Source: Intestinirhabdus alba (GTDB lineage: Bacteria; Pseudomonadota; Gammaproteobacteria; Enterobacterales; Enterobacteriaceae). Taken from it: 64,000 nt of DNA. The position numbers were made by a program, and so were the translations under genes. Positions 33,309-46,152 of this stretch are shown one piece after another; position 1 is the stretch's first letter, and every line of letters begins with the position of its first letter. The notes under the pieces were generated by a model. That model was given only the letters and a program-made list of their open reading frames with translations, made no database searches and was not told the origin of the DNA. The stretch covers positions 119,995 through 183,994 of the forward strand of contig NZ_WMJZ01000006.1 in NCBI RefSeq assembly GCF_009711095.1, read 5' to 3'.

Positions 33309-33447
33309 CCGGGCTGGCGCTGTATAAATGCACGTGCATAATCATTCGCAGACAGGCCGGGGCGTTCAGGAGCAGAGGGGAGAGAGCGTGACTTGATGAC
33401 CGGCAGGGAGAGCGCCTTAAACCGACGGCGGCCGCCGGCAAACCAAA

Positions 33448-33476
33448 GAAAAATGGCACCTTCGGGTGCCATTTTC
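33448..33476 (-). terminator. Terminator of ptsHI-crr
   Basis: A GAAAATGGCACC / GGTGCCATTTTTC hairpin with a tetraloop, T-rich on the minus-strand exit. It may also end pdxK transcripts from the other side. Confidence 0.8.
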
Positions 33477-33489
33477 ACTGCGGCAAGAG

Positions 33490-33999
33490 CTACTTCTTGA
33501 TGCGAATAACCGGGGTCTCGCCGACGGTTACGCTGCCGGACAGTTTAACCAGCTCTTTGATCTCGTCCATGTTGGAGATCACCACCGGCGTCAGGGTTGA
33601 CTTAGCCTTTTCTTCCAGCAGCGGCAGGTCGAATTCAATGACCGGATCGCCAACCTTCACGCGCTGGCCCTCTTCGGCGATGCGCCTGAAGCCTTCGCCT
33701 TTCAGCTCAACGGTATCGATACCGAAGTGGACAAACAGTTCGATACCGCTGTCGGATTCGATAGAGAACGCATGGTTGGTTTCAAAGATTTTGCCGATGG
33801 TGCCATCGACGGGGGCAACCATTTTGTTGCCGGTCGGCTTGATGGCGATACCGTCGCCAACGATTTTTTCAGCAAAAACAACATCCGGCACGTCTTCGAT
33901 GTTGACGATCTCACCGGAGAGCGGAGCTACAATCTCAATAGTTCCGGCATCTTTTTTGTCATCAGAAACCAGAGATTTCAGTTTATCGAACAAACCCAT
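33490..33999 (-). CDS. crr: PTS glucose-specific EIIA component (IIA-Glc)
   Basis: 169 residues. Phosphocarrier for glucose and regulator of adenylate cyclase and of several permeases (inducer exclusion). The phospho-accepting His91 is in [13 protein letters not shown] and the second active-site His76 in TNHAFS. Last gene of the ptsHI-crr operon, 40 bp after ptsI. Confidence 0.97.
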   Translation of the reverse strand: MGLFDKLKSLVSDDKKDAGTIEIVAPLSGEIVNIEDVPDVVFAEKIVGDGIAIKPTGNKMVAPVDGTIGKIFETNHAFSIESDSGIELFVHFGIDTVELKGEGFRRIAEEGQRVKVGDPVIEFDLPLLEEKAKSTLTPVVISNMDEIKELVKLSGSVTVGETPVIRIKK

Positions 34000-34039
34000 G
34001 ATCTTCTCCTAAGCAGTAAATTGGGCCGCGTCTCGTGGA

Positions 34040-35767
34040 TTAGCAGATTGTTTTTTCTTCAATGAACTTGTTAACCAGCGTCATTAACTCGTCCGTTGTC
34101 GGTTGAGCAAGAGCCTGCTCTGCTAACACTTTCGCATCTTTGAAGTTCGTGTTACGGATAATCTTCTTGATGCGCGGAATAGAAATGGCGCTCATTGAGA
34201 ATTCGTCCAGCCCCATTCCCAGCAACAGAAGTGTAGCACGTTCATCACCTGCAAGCTCACCACACATGCCAGTCCATTTACCTTCAGCATGAGAAGCATC
34301 AATAACCTGCTTGATCAAGTTCAGCACGGACGGTGACATGGGTTGGTAAAGATGGGAGATCATATCATTACCACGGTCAACCGCGAGAGTGTACTGTGTC
34401 AAATCATTGGTACCTATGCTAAAGAAATCCACCTCTTTGGCCAGATGGCGCGCGATGGTCGCCGCCGCGGGCGTTTCCACCATGACGCCAATCTCAATGG
34501 CCTCATCAAACGCCTGGCCTTCGGCCCTTAGCTCCTGCTTGTAGGTTTCGATCTCTTTGCGCAGCGCCCGCACTTCCTCTACGGAGATGATCATCGGGAA
34601 CATGATGCGCAGCTTACCGAACGCGGAAGCGCGCAGAATCGCCCGTACCTGGTCGCGCAGAATCTCTTTACGATCCATTGCGATACGCACGGCGCGCCAG
34701 CCGAGGAACGGGTTTTCTTCTTTCGGAAAGTTCATGTACGGCAGCTCTTTGTCGCCGCCGATGTCCATGGTGCGCACGATCACCGCCTGAGAGCCGCAGG
34801 CCTCTGCAACGGCTTTATAAGCGGCAAACTGCTCCTCTTCGGTTGGCAGCGCGTCGCGGTCCATAAACAGAAACTCAGTACGGTACAGGCCCACGCCCTC
34901 CGCGCCGTTGCGCTCTGCGCCTTCGACATCACGGACGGTGCCGATGTTGGCGCACACTTCCACCTGGTGCCCGTCCAGGGTGATAGCCGGCAGATCTTTC
35001 AGCTTGGCAAGCTCCGCTTTTTCAGTGGCGACCTGCTGCTGAACGGCGCGCAGCTTTTCAATCTCGTCGTTGGTCGGATTGACGTAAACATGGTTGTTTA
35101 CGGCATCCAGAATCAGATAGTCGCCGTTTTTTACCTGCGACGTTACGCTGCCTGTACCCACAATCGCCGGTAGTTCTAAAGAACGGGCCATGATGGAGGT
35201 ATGCGAAGTGCGTCCTCCCGCATCGGTGATAAAACCCAGCACCTTCTGCAGGTTCAATTGTGCGGTTTCGGACGGGGTCAGATCGGTGGCAACGAGGATC
35301 ACTTCGTCCTGGATCGCGCTCAGATCGATAATGGCCAGACCCAGGATATTGCGCAGCAGGCGTTTACCGATGTCGCGTACGTCGGCCGCACGCTCTTTCA
35401 GATACTCGTCATCCAGCTCTTCGAGGGCAGAGGCCTGACCTTCGATAATTTCATGGGCGGCCGCGTCGGCCGTCATGTGCTTATCTTTAATCAGGGCTAT
35501 GATTTCCTGCTCCAGCTCCTCATCTTCGAGCAGCATGATGTGCCCTTCGAAGATAGCTTCTTTTTCTTCGCCGAACGTTTCGCCAGCTTTGGTTTTGATC
35601 GCTTCCAGCTGGGCGGATGCGCTGGCCCGACCGCTCAGAAAACGCTCAATTTCCCGATCGATCTTGTCGGCAGAAATTTTTTTCCGGTCAATGACGATCT
35701 CGTCTTCTTTCAGCAGCAGAGCTTTGCCGAAAGCGATACCCGGGGACGCTAAAATGCCTGAAATCAT
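34040..35767 (-). CDS. ptsI: PTS enzyme I
   Basis: 575 residues. Takes phosphate from PEP and passes it to HPr. The phospho-His is in [14 protein letters not shown] (near 189); the PEP site shows [15 protein letters not shown] and the catalytic Cys in [11 protein letters not shown]. Near identical to the E. coli protein. Confidence 0.98.
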   Translation of the reverse strand: MISGILASPGIAFGKALLLKEDEIVIDRKKISADKIDREIERFLSGRASASAQLEAIKTKAGETFGEEKEAIFEGHIMLLEDEELEQEIIALIKDKHMTADAAAHEIIEGQASALEELDDEYLKERAADVRDIGKRLLRNILGLAIIDLSAIQDEVILVATDLTPSETAQLNLQKVLGFITDAGGRTSHTSIMARSLELPAIVGTGSVTSQVKNGDYLILDAVNNHVYVNPTNDEIEKLRAVQQQVATEKAELAKLKDLPAITLDGHQVEVCANIGTVRDVEGAERNGAEGVGLYRTEFLFMDRDALPTEEEQFAAYKAVAEACGSQAVIVRTMDIGGDKELPYMNFPKEENPFLGWRAVRIAMDRKEILRDQVRAILRASAFGKLRIMFPMIISVEEVRALRKEIETYKQELRAEGQAFDEAIEIGVMVETPAAATIARHLAKEVDFFSIGTNDLTQYTLAVDRGNDMISHLYQPMSPSVLNLIKQVIDASHAEGKWTGMCGELAGDERATLLLLGMGLDEFSMSAISIPRIKKIIRNTNFKDAKVLAEQALAQPTTDELMTLVNKFIEEKTIC

Positions 35768-35812
35768 AACCCTACCTTACTTGTGACTGATTTTTAAAAG
35801 AACCCGGAATGC

Positions 35813-36070
35813 TTACTCGAGTTCCGCCATCAGCTTGACCAGATGCTCAACCGCTTTCTGCTCGTCTTCACCTTCGGCAGAGAGAGTGACCACTGTACCC
35901 TGGGTCAGACCCAGCGTCTGCAGTTTGAACAGGCTTTTTGCGCTGGCGCTTTTGCCGTTGGAGGTCACAGTAATCTCAGAAGTGAAGCCTTTTGCTTCTT
36001 TCACGAACTGAGCAGCAGGGCGGGTGTGCAGACCGTTTGGCGCGGTAATGGTAACTTCTTGCTGGAACAT
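35813..36070 (-). CDS. ptsH: PTS phosphocarrier HPr
   Basis: 85 residues. His15 in [10 protein letters not shown] is the phosphorylation site and Ser46 in [10 protein letters not shown] is conserved. First gene of the ptsH-ptsI-crr operon. Confidence 0.98.
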   Translation of the reverse strand: MFQQEVTITAPNGLHTRPAAQFVKEAKGFTSEITVTSNGKSASAKSLFKLQTLGLTQGTVVTLSAEGEDEQKAVEHLVKLMAELE

Positions 36071-36110
36071 TATATTTCCCCAACTTATAGGTTTAGTGTT
36101 GTGGAACTAA

Positions 36111-36116
36111 AGTCTA
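36111..36116 (-). promoter_or_regulatory. ptsH promoter -10 element
   Basis: On the minus strand, GGCTAGACTTTAGTTCCACA matches the proximal ptsH promoter region of E. coli, with TAGACT as the -10. The rest of the 359-bp ptsH-cysK gap includes an AT-rich inverted repeat around 36284-36313 (GATTAAT/ATTAATC arms), possibly an operator. Confidence 0.55.
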
Positions 36117-36378
36117 GCCTGGCGGCTGAACTTTAGCCTGTGATCTTAAGCCCGTTATCTGAGCGCCAGCGCGGGCGACAATCCGCCGCCCGCCGACGTT
36201 GCGCGCGTCATTAAGCATTATGCCGCTAAAGAAAGATCGCAACCAGTGAATAACATCGATTCAGCGGGACGGTTTCCTCAGGTGATTAATTTCGCGCATC
36301 GAAATAATTAATCTGGTTAGATACCAGAGCCAACCGAGTGAATCAATGCCGGGGAGGGTAAAAATTTGAGGAATGCCA

Positions 36379-36406
36379 CAAAAAAGCACCCCGAAAGGTG
36401 CTTTTT
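36379..36406 (-). terminator. Terminator of cysK
   Basis: AAAAAGCACC / GGTGCTTTTT hairpin 24 bp downstream of the cysK stop on the minus strand. Confidence 0.8.
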
Positions 36407-36429
36407 CACGCATTTTTAACATGCCGACG

Positions 36430-37401
36430 CTACTGCTGCAGCTCTTTCTCAGTAAAGAGATCGGCAAACAGCGCGGTACTCAGATAGCGCTCACCTGAAG
36501 AGGGTAGGATAACCACGATATTTTTATTGGTAAAGCGCTCATCTTCCTGAAGCTTAAGCGCTGCCGCAACGGCGGCCCCGGAAGAGATACCGGCAAGGAT
36601 GCCCTCCTCTTCCATCAGGCGGCGGGCGGTAGCGATGGCCTCTTCATTGGTAATGCCAACCACTTTATCAATGAGCTTTAGATCTAGGTTGCCGGGAATA
36701 AACCCTGCGCCGATGCCCTGAATTTTATGAGGGCCGGGTTTCAGCTCCTCGCCCGCCAGCGCCTGAGCGATAACCGGGGAGTCGGTCGGCTCAACGGCTA
36801 CGGCAATCAGATCGGTTTTACCTTTGGTGCCTTTGATGTACCGGGCGACCCCGGTCAGCGTGCCGCCGGTGCCGACGCCGGAGATAAAAACGTCAACCTG
36901 GCCGTCGGTGTCTTCCCAGATTTCCGGCCCGGTGGTTTTTTCATGAATTTCCGGGTTGGCCGGGTTACTGAACTGCTGCAGCAGCAGATACTTCTGCGGA
37001 TCGCTGGCGACGATCTCCTCGGCTTTCTGAATCGCACCCTTCATGCCTTTGGCACCTTCGGTGAGCACCAGGTTCGCTCCCAGCGCCTTCAGCAGCTTGC
37101 GACGCTCAATGCTCATGGTCTCCGGCATCGTCAGCGTCAATTTATAGCCGCGCGCCGCCGCGACGTAGGCCAGGGCAATCCCGGTATTACCGCTGGTCGG
37201 TTCCACCAGCTCAACGCTGGGCTTCAGCACGCCGCGTTTTTCCGCATCCCAAATCATATTGGCACCGATACGGCACTTAACGCTGAAGCTCGGGTTGCGG
37301 GACTCCACCTTCGCCAGAATGCGTCCGTTACCGATACGGTTCAGTCGAACCAGCGGCGTATGACCGATCGTCAGCGAGTTATCTTCAAAAATCTTACTCA
37401 T
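36430..37401 (-). CDS. cysK: Cysteine synthase A (O-acetylserine sulfhydrylase A)
   Basis: 323 residues. PLP lysine in [14 protein letters not shown] (K42), phosphate loop [14 protein letters not shown], and [15 protein letters not shown]. The main cysteine synthase, binding serine acetyltransferase in other enterobacteria. cysZ is transcribed in the same direction upstream. Confidence 0.97.
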   Translation of the reverse strand: MSKIFEDNSLTIGHTPLVRLNRIGNGRILAKVESRNPSFSVKCRIGANMIWDAEKRGVLKPSVELVEPTSGNTGIALAYVAAARGYKLTLTMPETMSIERRKLLKALGANLVLTEGAKGMKGAIQKAEEIVASDPQKYLLLQQFSNPANPEIHEKTTGPEIWEDTDGQVDVFISGVGTGGTLTGVARYIKGTKGKTDLIAVAVEPTDSPVIAQALAGEELKPGPHKIQGIGAGFIPGNLDLKLIDKVVGITNEEAIATARRLMEEEGILAGISSGAAVAAALKLQEDERFTNKNIVVILPSSGERYLSTALFADLFTEKELQQ

Positions 37402-37591
37402 GGCCTGTCCTTAACTGTATGAAATTGGGATACCTCACCAGCATACCCTCTAGCGGAATAGGGGGAAGTAAGCATTTCGTATATCTATATGCTATGTAGA
37501 AATAATGATTATCACTATGGAATAAGAGACGGCATAAGCAAAACCCTTTCTGTTTCTGACGCGGCCCCGTGCCTGAATATCCCAACGTAAT

Positions 37592-38353
37592 TTATTTCCA
37601 TAGCGCATGTTTTGCGCGCCAGCAGTCGACCCACATCGCCGTCGCGCCGCACACCGCGACTGGCATAATAAAGAGGTTCAGCACCGGCAGCAGGGTGAAC
37701 AGGCCGGTCAGCGCGCCGAACTGCATATTGTCGACTTTGCGCGTGCGCAGCGCACTGCGCATCTCCTGAAATGATACCTTGTGGTTATCGAACGGATAGT
37801 CGCAATACTGAATGACCAGCATCCAGGCGCTGAACAGGAACCACAGCACCGGAGCAACGGTCTGCCCGATACCGGGAATAAAGTAGAGGATCAGCAGCAC
37901 AATAGCGCGCGGCAGATACCATGCGAACTTCTGCCATTCGCGCTTCATAATGCGCGGCAGGTCCTTCATCATTCCGAGAACCCCGACATCCGGTGGCGTG
38001 GCACCCGTTAGCCGCGCTTCAAGCTGCTCCGCCAGCAGGCCGTTAAACGGCGCGGCGATCCAGTTAGCCAGGGTTGAGAAAAAATAGCCGAATACCAGCA
38101 GCACCGAGATTACGGCCAGCGGCCAGAGCAGATAGCTCAGCCACTGCAGCCACTCCGGGACATAGCTCATCAGCGCGGGTATCCAGGCGTCGAGGCGGGT
38201 AAACAGCCACCAGAAGGCGCTGCCCATCAGCAGAATATTCACCAGCAGAGGGAGGATCACAAAACGGCGAATTCCCGGCTGGCCGACCAGCTTCCAGCCC
38301 TGAATAAAATAGTAAAAACCGCTGCGCGGAACGTTTGTCGATGCAGATAACAT
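37592..38353 (-). CDS. cysZ: Sulfate permease CysZ
   Basis: 253 residues with several membrane segments, in CysZ/EI24-type arrangement ([20 protein letters not shown] start and [20 protein letters not shown]). High-affinity sulfate uptake feeding cysteine synthesis. Divergent from zipA across 228 bp. Confidence 0.94.
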   Translation of the reverse strand: MLSASTNVPRSGFYYFIQGWKLVGQPGIRRFVILPLLVNILLMGSAFWWLFTRLDAWIPALMSYVPEWLQWLSYLLWPLAVISVLLVFGYFFSTLANWIAAPFNGLLAEQLEARLTGATPPDVGVLGMMKDLPRIMKREWQKFAWYLPRAIVLLILYFIPGIGQTVAPVLWFLFSAWMLVIQYCDYPFDNHKVSFQEMRSALRTRKVDNMQFGALTGLFTLLPVLNLFIMPVAVCGATAMWVDCWRAKHALWK

Positions 38354-38581
38354 AATCAGGTGATGCTCCTAAGTGATAGACCCTGGAATTTTCGCGTATA
38401 TTACCGGGTAATGGTTCTGACAGCAGTTCGGAAATGTTCGAAAAAACAGCAAAAAGTACGATTTCCTTCATCTTTATGCTGCGAAAGCTAAGAGTACACT
38501 TGCACTTGACGTAATCGGCAAATACTCTTAGTGAGTAAATGTTTGCCGTGGTGGCAAGGTGTTAGAACAACAGAGAATATA

Positions 38582-41631
<3,050 letters not shown>

Positions 41632-41632
41632 G

Positions 41633-41851
41633 ATGGAAAAAGAGCAGCTGGTGGAGATCGCCAATACGGCTATGCCGTTTGGCAAATACAAAGGGCGGCG
41701 GCTGATCGATCTGCCGGAGGAGTATCTGCTGTGGTTTGCCCGCAAGGATGAATTTCCGGCGGGCAGGCTGGGCGAACTGATGCAGATAGCCCTGCTGATT
41801 CAAACCGAGGGGCTGACGCAGCTGGTGCAGCCCCTGAAACGCCCGCTTTAG
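41633..41851 (+). CDS. ypeB: DUF3820 protein YpeB
   Basis: 72 residues (MEKEQLVEIANTAMPFGKYK), equal to E. coli YpeB. The MPFGKYKGRRLIDLPEEYLL segment is typical of DUF3820, a small putative quorum-like or nucleic-acid related domain of unknown role. Begins one base after the ligA stop and overlaps the convergent yfeH stop by 4 bp. Confidence 0.88.
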   Translation: MEKEQLVEIANTAMPFGKYKGRRLIDLPEEYLLWFARKDEFPAGRLGELMQIALLIQTEGLTQLVQPLKRPL

Positions 41852-42846
41852 GCCTTTGCGGCGCGGTTTTCTTGCTGCGCCAGCAGCGCGTCGGTCTGGC
41901 GCTTATAACGCCGCGCCAGGCCCGCGCAGACCATCAGCTGGATCTGGTGGAAAATCATCAGCGGCAGCACCATCATGCCGATTGCCGCGGTCGGAAACAG
42001 AATATTGGCCATCGGAATGCCGTTCGCCAGGCTCTTTTTCGACCCGCAAAAGACGATGGTAATCTCATCGGCCTTGTTAAAGCCGCATTTGCGCGCCACC
42101 AGCGTATTGACCCCAATCACAATCGCCAGCAGCACGATGCTGACAATCACAATAAACAGCAGCGAGCCGAGACCGACCTTGTGCCAGATGCCGTTCACTA
42201 CCGCCTCGCTGAAGGCCGAATAGACCACCAGCAGGATGGAGGTCTGATCGGTTTTGGCAATCCATTTTTTATTCCGCGTCACCCAGCCGCCAATCCACGG
42301 GCGGGCAAGATGGCCCAGCACAAACGGCAGCAGCAGCTGCAGCATGATTTTTCCGACCTGCTCAAGGCTGCCGGAGGCACCGTGCATATTCATCACCAGC
42401 CCGACCAGCAGCGGCGAGAGGAAGATCCCCAGCAGGCTGGAGGCGGAGGCGGAGCAGACCGCTGCCGCCACGTTGCCGCCCGCCAGTGAGGTAAAGGCGA
42501 TGGCGGACTGGACGGTGGCGGGCAAGATGCACAGATAAAGGAAACCGGAGTAGAGCATCGGGTCGACGTGCACCGGTGCCCACCACGCAAAGAGCACCCC
42601 CAGGACCGGAAACAGAATAAAGGTACTGCACATCACCCACAGGTGCAGACGCCAGTGGCTTCCGCCAGCGACGATCGCCTCCCGGGAGAGTTTGGCTCCG
42701 TGCATAAAAAACAGCAGCGCGATGGCGGCGGTGGTGACCCCATCGACCACCGGTACAAAGCCGCCCTCGGCCGGAAAAAAAGAGGCCAGCAAAACGACGG
42801 CTATCAGGGTTAAGGTAAAAGGATCGAGAATACGAAAAAGTTTCAT
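41848..42846 (-). CDS. yfeH: Bile acid:sodium symporter-family protein YfeH
   Basis: 332 residues from MKLFRILDPFTLTLIAVVLL, matching the E. coli length; a longer frame starts nine codons earlier. SBF/BASS family with about ten membrane helices (CILPATVQSAIAFTSLAGGN and IVFCGSKKSLANGIPMANIL are typical). The substrate is unknown. Divergent from yfeR. Confidence 0.92.
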   Translation of the reverse strand: MKLFRILDPFTLTLIAVVLLASFFPAEGGFVPVVDGVTTAAIALLFFMHGAKLSREAIVAGGSHWRLHLWVMCSTFILFPVLGVLFAWWAPVHVDPMLYSGFLYLCILPATVQSAIAFTSLAGGNVAAAVCSASASSLLGIFLSPLLVGLVMNMHGASGSLEQVGKIMLQLLLPFVLGHLARPWIGGWVTRNKKWIAKTDQTSILLVVYSAFSEAVVNGIWHKVGLGSLLFIVIVSIVLLAIVIGVNTLVARKCGFNKADEITIVFCGSKKSLANGIPMANILFPTAAIGMMVLPLMIFHQIQLMVCAGLARRYKRQTDALLAQQENRAAKA

Positions 42847-42934
42847 AACGTCTCCTGAAATCAGTGCAGTCATTTTGCGTTTTTCTGTTTGAGAAATTAA
42901 ATTAATTTATTGCATCCATATATGAGCTAAATTG

Positions 42935-43861
42935 ATGAATTATTCCCTGCGACAACTTCGCGTCTTTGTCACTGTAGCCCAGGTCAGAAGCTTTAGCCGG
43001 GCGGGTGAGATGATTGGCCTGAGCCAGTCGGCGGTAAGTCACAGCGTGAAAGAGCTGGAGCGGCAGACCGGCGTCAGGCTGCTGGACCGCACCACCCGGG
43101 AGGTGCTCCTTACGGAGGCCGGACAGCAGCTGGCGGCGCGGCTGGAGCGTCTTCTGGAGGAGCTGCAGAACACGCTACGCGAGGCGGGCAGGGTAGGTAC
43201 GCAGCTTACCGGCACCGTGCGCGTAGCGGCCAGCCAGACCATTTCGGCGCATCTGATCCCACAGTGCATCGCCCTGAGCAACCGGCGCTACCCGGCAATT
43301 GACTTTGTTCTGCACGACAGGCCCCAACAGTGGGTGCTGGAGAGCATTCGTCAGGGAGAAGTCGATTTTGGGATCGTGATCGATCCCGGCGCGGCCACCG
43401 ATCTGCAGTGCGAAACGGTGCTGTCGGAGCCATTTTTATTGCTTTGTCGTGAGGATCATCCGCTGGCGCAATGCGAGCAGGTAAGCTGGCAGGCGCTGCG
43501 TGATGAGCGGCTGGTGCTACAGGACTACGCCTCCGGCAGCCGTCCGCTGATTGATACGGCGCTGGCGCATTTTTCCATCAACGCCAATATCGTGCAGGAG
43601 ATTGGGCATCCGGCAACGCTGTTTCCGATGGTGGAGGCAGGGATCGGCATCAGCATTCTGCCGGCGCTGGCCCTGCCGCTGCCGCAGGGACATCGTCTGC
43701 GGGTCAGAAGGTTGACGCCGGTGGTTGAGCGCCAGCTGATGTTGGCCCGGCGCAAGAATCGCTCACTCTCCACCGCAGCCCAGGCGCTGTGGGAAGTGGT
43801 GCGTCAGCAGGCGGCTGAGCTGAGCGCCGGGCGGGCGCGGGACCCGCTGTATCAGATATAA
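42935..43861 (+). CDS. yfeR: LysR-family regulator YfeR
   Basis: 308 residues, [20 protein letters not shown], with the N-terminal helix-turn-helix [20 protein letters not shown] and a C-terminal effector-binding domain. In Salmonella YfeR regulates the adjacent yfeH in response to osmolarity. Here it stands at the junction with the AT-rich island. Confidence 0.93.
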   Translation: MNYSLRQLRVFVTVAQVRSFSRAGEMIGLSQSAVSHSVKELERQTGVRLLDRTTREVLLTEAGQQLAARLERLLEELQNTLREAGRVGTQLTGTVRVAASQTISAHLIPQCIALSNRRYPAIDFVLHDRPQQWVLESIRQGEVDFGIVIDPGAATDLQCETVLSEPFLLLCREDHPLAQCEQVSWQALRDERLVLQDYASGSRPLIDTALAHFSINANIVQEIGHPATLFPMVEAGIGISILPALALPLPQGHRLRVRRLTPVVERQLMLARRKNRSLSTAAQALWEVVRQQAAELSAGRARDPLYQI

Positions 43862-43961
43862 ATATTAATCTGGTGTTCGGCCGAGGGGAGGTTTACCCCT
43901 TCGACTCTGGCCTGCTTCTGTTCCTGTTTTGACCTTCCCCCTGAAAGCATCCCAGTGCAAA

Positions 43962-43981
43962 GGCGCGCCATATAGCGCGCC
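43962..43981 (-). terminator. Hairpin downstream of the sulfatase gene
   Basis: GGCGCGC / GCGCGCC with a six-base loop lies 11 bp after the sulfatase stop on the minus strand. It lacks a long T-run. Confidence 0.5.
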
Positions 43982-43991
43982 CCATAGCTGA

Positions 43992-45695
43992 TTAATCTGA
44001 TGTTTCAGTACTTTTTTTCTGTTTCTCCATCATCTCTTTGATCAATGCTTCAGTTTTCTCAAACGACGCAAATACATTCTCGACCGTTTGGTCTTTATCC
44101 AATGCGTCAGGGATCAGACCTGCATATTTATCTCGTGGGTTGTTACCGCGCAGCCACTCGGTGGGGAAGTCCGCCATTTTCTGCCCGCTCTGCTGATAGC
44201 GGAAGACTTGACCTGCTTCTGTTCGGCGGTTGTAAGGAATGATGTTGCGCCCATTGTGATCCTTCAGCCCTTCGTACAGTTTTTGGCGTAAAGCGATTTT
44301 TGTTGCGATCAGATTCCTGTCTTTTGAATCGATAAGGTTTTGTTTTTCATGCGGATCTTTCTTGATATCATACAGCTCTTCGGTATCCCAGACGCCGTAA
44401 TACTGGATGTATTTATACTGCGGCGTACGGATGGCAAAGGTAGTCGGAGTGTACGGGAAATTGTACTCCCAGAAATATTCGTAGACGAAGTAGTCCTTAC
44501 GTTTGGGCTGGTCGGCGCGGTCAGTGCCTAATCCCAGGAAACTGGCACCATCATAATTCTGAGGTTTCTTTATACCGGCGGCGTCGAGGAACGTCGGTGC
44601 AATATCAATGTTAGCCACCACGTCCTCAACAACTTTACCCTTGCCGAAACCGGGGCCGGAGGCAATCAGAGGCACGCGCATCGACTCCTCATACGCGGTG
44701 CGTTTGTCGATCAATCCATGCTCGCCAAACATAAAGCCATTGTCACCCATTACCATTACGATAGTATTTTTGTCGAGGCCGTTCTTTTTCAGCCAGTCTT
44801 GCACCCGGCCCACGCTGTCATCCACCGAACGCAGTGTTTCGTAATAGTCACGCTGGAACTGCTGCATATCCATCTTTTTGTTGTACGGATAATCCACCCC
44901 ATGCCAGCTGTTGCGCTGGTTCTTCACCCACATTGGCTTACCATTGTAGTTTTCCGGCGTATCGGCGTAGGTGTCAGGCAATGGGAAAGTCACTTTATCC
45001 ATACTGCCTTTGTACTTAATGGATGGATAAAAATCCGCATGCACTCCCTTGTGGGACAGATACACCATAAACGGTTTGCTCTTATCGATGTGGTTCAGCC
45101 AATCCACAGTGTAATCTGTCAATTCATCGGTAATGTAGCCTTTCTGCGGCGTCAGCTTGCCGTTAACGTTGAGCATCGCCTGTTGACCGTACATGTTGAT
45201 GGGGTAGTAATCCCCTTGCCCTAACAGGCCGACCCAATGGTCAAAACCGGCAAATCCCGCCGTGGCGGTTTTATCCGCACCGCCGAAGTGCCATTTGCCG
45301 AAGAATGCCGTCTGATAGCCGTTTTTACGCAGCTCTTCCGGGAAGTAATGCAGTTTGGACAGGTCTGAAGGGTTATTGTCCGACACGCCGTGGTTATGGG
45401 CATACATCCCGGTCAAAATGCTGGCCCGGCTGGGCGAGCAGAGCGAGGTAGTGACGAACGCATTCTTGAAGTAGGTGCCGTTATGAGCGATTTCGTCCAT
45501 GTGCGGCGTATTGATACGTGGATTGAGGAAGCCAAAGGCATCGTAGCGCTGATCGTCAAGCAGGATATAGACGATATTGGGACGTTGCGTCGTCACGTTA
45601 CTACCCGCTGACTGGCTAGTATTCGCAGCGTGCGTCGCCGGAACAAACGCCTGGGCGCAACATAGCGCGACAGCGCTTAGTGTGAGCTTATACAT
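43992..45695 (-). CDS. Exported type I sulfatase (Cys-type), GlcNAc-6-sulfatase-like
   Basis: 567 residues with signal peptide MYKLTLSAVALCCAQAFVPA...THA, so periplasmic. The sulfatase signature C-x-P-x-R is present as SLCSPSRASILTG; the Cys would become formylglycine. Metal ligands are in VYILLDDQRYD and MVMGDNGFMFGEHG; KWHFGG and SHKGVHADF add the other active-site residues. The overall layout resembles S1-family N-acetylglucosamine-6-sulfatases acting on host or algal glycans, but the substrate is inferred. It is less AT-rich than its island neighbours. Its leader carries a RAT/terminator (45755-45824). The maturase gene is divergent. Confidence 0.85.
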   Translation of the reverse strand: MYKLTLSAVALCCAQAFVPATHAANTSQSAGSNVTTQRPNIVYILLDDQRYDAFGFLNPRINTPHMDEIAHNGTYFKNAFVTTSLCSPSRASILTGMYAHNHGVSDNNPSDLSKLHYFPEELRKNGYQTAFFGKWHFGGADKTATAGFAGFDHWVGLLGQGDYYPINMYGQQAMLNVNGKLTPQKGYITDELTDYTVDWLNHIDKSKPFMVYLSHKGVHADFYPSIKYKGSMDKVTFPLPDTYADTPENYNGKPMWVKNQRNSWHGVDYPYNKKMDMQQFQRDYYETLRSVDDSVGRVQDWLKKNGLDKNTIVMVMGDNGFMFGEHGLIDKRTAYEESMRVPLIASGPGFGKGKVVEDVVANIDIAPTFLDAAGIKKPQNYDGASFLGLGTDRADQPKRKDYFVYEYFWEYNFPYTPTTFAIRTPQYKYIQYYGVWDTEELYDIKKDPHEKQNLIDSKDRNLIATKIALRQKLYEGLKDHNGRNIIPYNRRTEAGQVFRYQQSGQKMADFPTEWLRGNNPRDKYAGLIPDALDKDQTVENVFASFEKTEALIKEMMEKQKKSTETSD

Positions 45696-45754
45696 TGTTA
45701 TTCTCCATTGAATAAAAATCTATCAGAAGCAATTAGCAGGGTGAGAAAAAGAAA

Positions 45755-45802
45755 AAACCCGGTAGTGAAGAGGAAGGTCCCTTCCTCTTCACTACCGGGT
45801 TT
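45755..45802 (-). terminator. Leader terminator of the sulfatase gene
   Basis: A perfect 22-bp inverted repeat (AAACCCGGTAGTGAAGAGGA.. arms, four-base loop). On the minus strand it exits into TTTTTTCTTTTT, and it lies 60 bp before the sulfatase ATG, so transcripts would end before the gene unless prevented. Its first arm shares five bases with the RAT. Confidence 0.85.
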
Positions 45803-45824
45803 CGCCTTTATATAGTCACGATCC
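45798..45824 (-). promoter_or_regulatory. BglG/LicT-type ribonucleic antiterminator (RAT) before the sulfatase gene
   Basis: 27-nt site whose 5' half is GGATCGTGACT and 3' half AGGCGAAACC. This matches the bgl-type RAT scheme (GGATTGTTAC ... GGCAAAACC) with a compensatory change: TTG/CAA becomes TCG/CGA. It overlaps the terminator's first arm by five nucleotides, so antiterminator binding and terminator folding exclude each other. Confidence 0.8.
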
Positions 45825-45879
45825 GCTTAAGTGTAGAATGATAAAAGCATATTTTTATTCAACTTTTTATAAGCAGCTT

Positions 45880-45895
45880 TGTGATATGGCTCATA
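45880..45895 (-). promoter_or_regulatory. Candidate CRP site upstream of the sulfatase RAT
   Basis: TGTGA-TATGGC-TCATA, one mismatch from the TGTGA-N6-TCACA consensus. Its centre is about 63 bp upstream of the first RAT nucleotide, compatible with a class I CRP promoter for the minus-strand sulfatase transcript. Confidence 0.55.
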
Positions 45896-45958
45896 AAAAA
45901 TCGATGCATTCGATTATATAACAATTAAACGTCAGGTAGAATATGGTTCAAAGAAAAT

Positions 45959-45974
45959 GTGATAAATATCACGG
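45959..45974 (+). promoter_or_regulatory. Candidate CRP site upstream of the anSME gene
   Basis: TGTGA-TAAATA-TCACG, one mismatch from consensus, centred about 62 bp before the anSME RAT and about 60 bp before the start site expected from TTGCCT (45991) and TAACTT (46014) with a 17-bp spacer. Confidence 0.6.
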
Positions 45975-46027
45975 AGTTGGTTATCATCAATTGCCTTGCC
46001 ACATACACCTAAGTAACTTCAATCAGA

Positions 46028-46054
46028 GGATCGTAACCGAGTACGGGCGAAACC
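46028..46054 (+). promoter_or_regulatory. BglG/LicT-type RAT before the anSME gene
   Basis: GGATCGTAACCG, a four-base loop AGTA, then CGGGCGAAACC. It has the same TCG/CGA pairing variant as the sulfatase RAT and a full CCG/CGG upper stem. It shares its last five bases (AAACC) with the terminator that follows. Confidence 0.85.
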
Positions 46055-46096
46055 ATACGGTATATAAATATTGATTATATGCCGTATGGTTTTTTT
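46050..46096 (+). terminator. Leader terminator of the anSME gene
   Basis: AAACCATACGG / CCGTATGGTTT with an extended AT stem (about 18 bp), followed by TTTTT. It ends 56 bp before the anSME start codon. Confidence 0.85.
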
Positions 46097-46152
46097 ACTC
46101 TAAATTTACATAGTGTAGCTTTATGATTCGTAAAATAAAGAGGAAGTAAATT

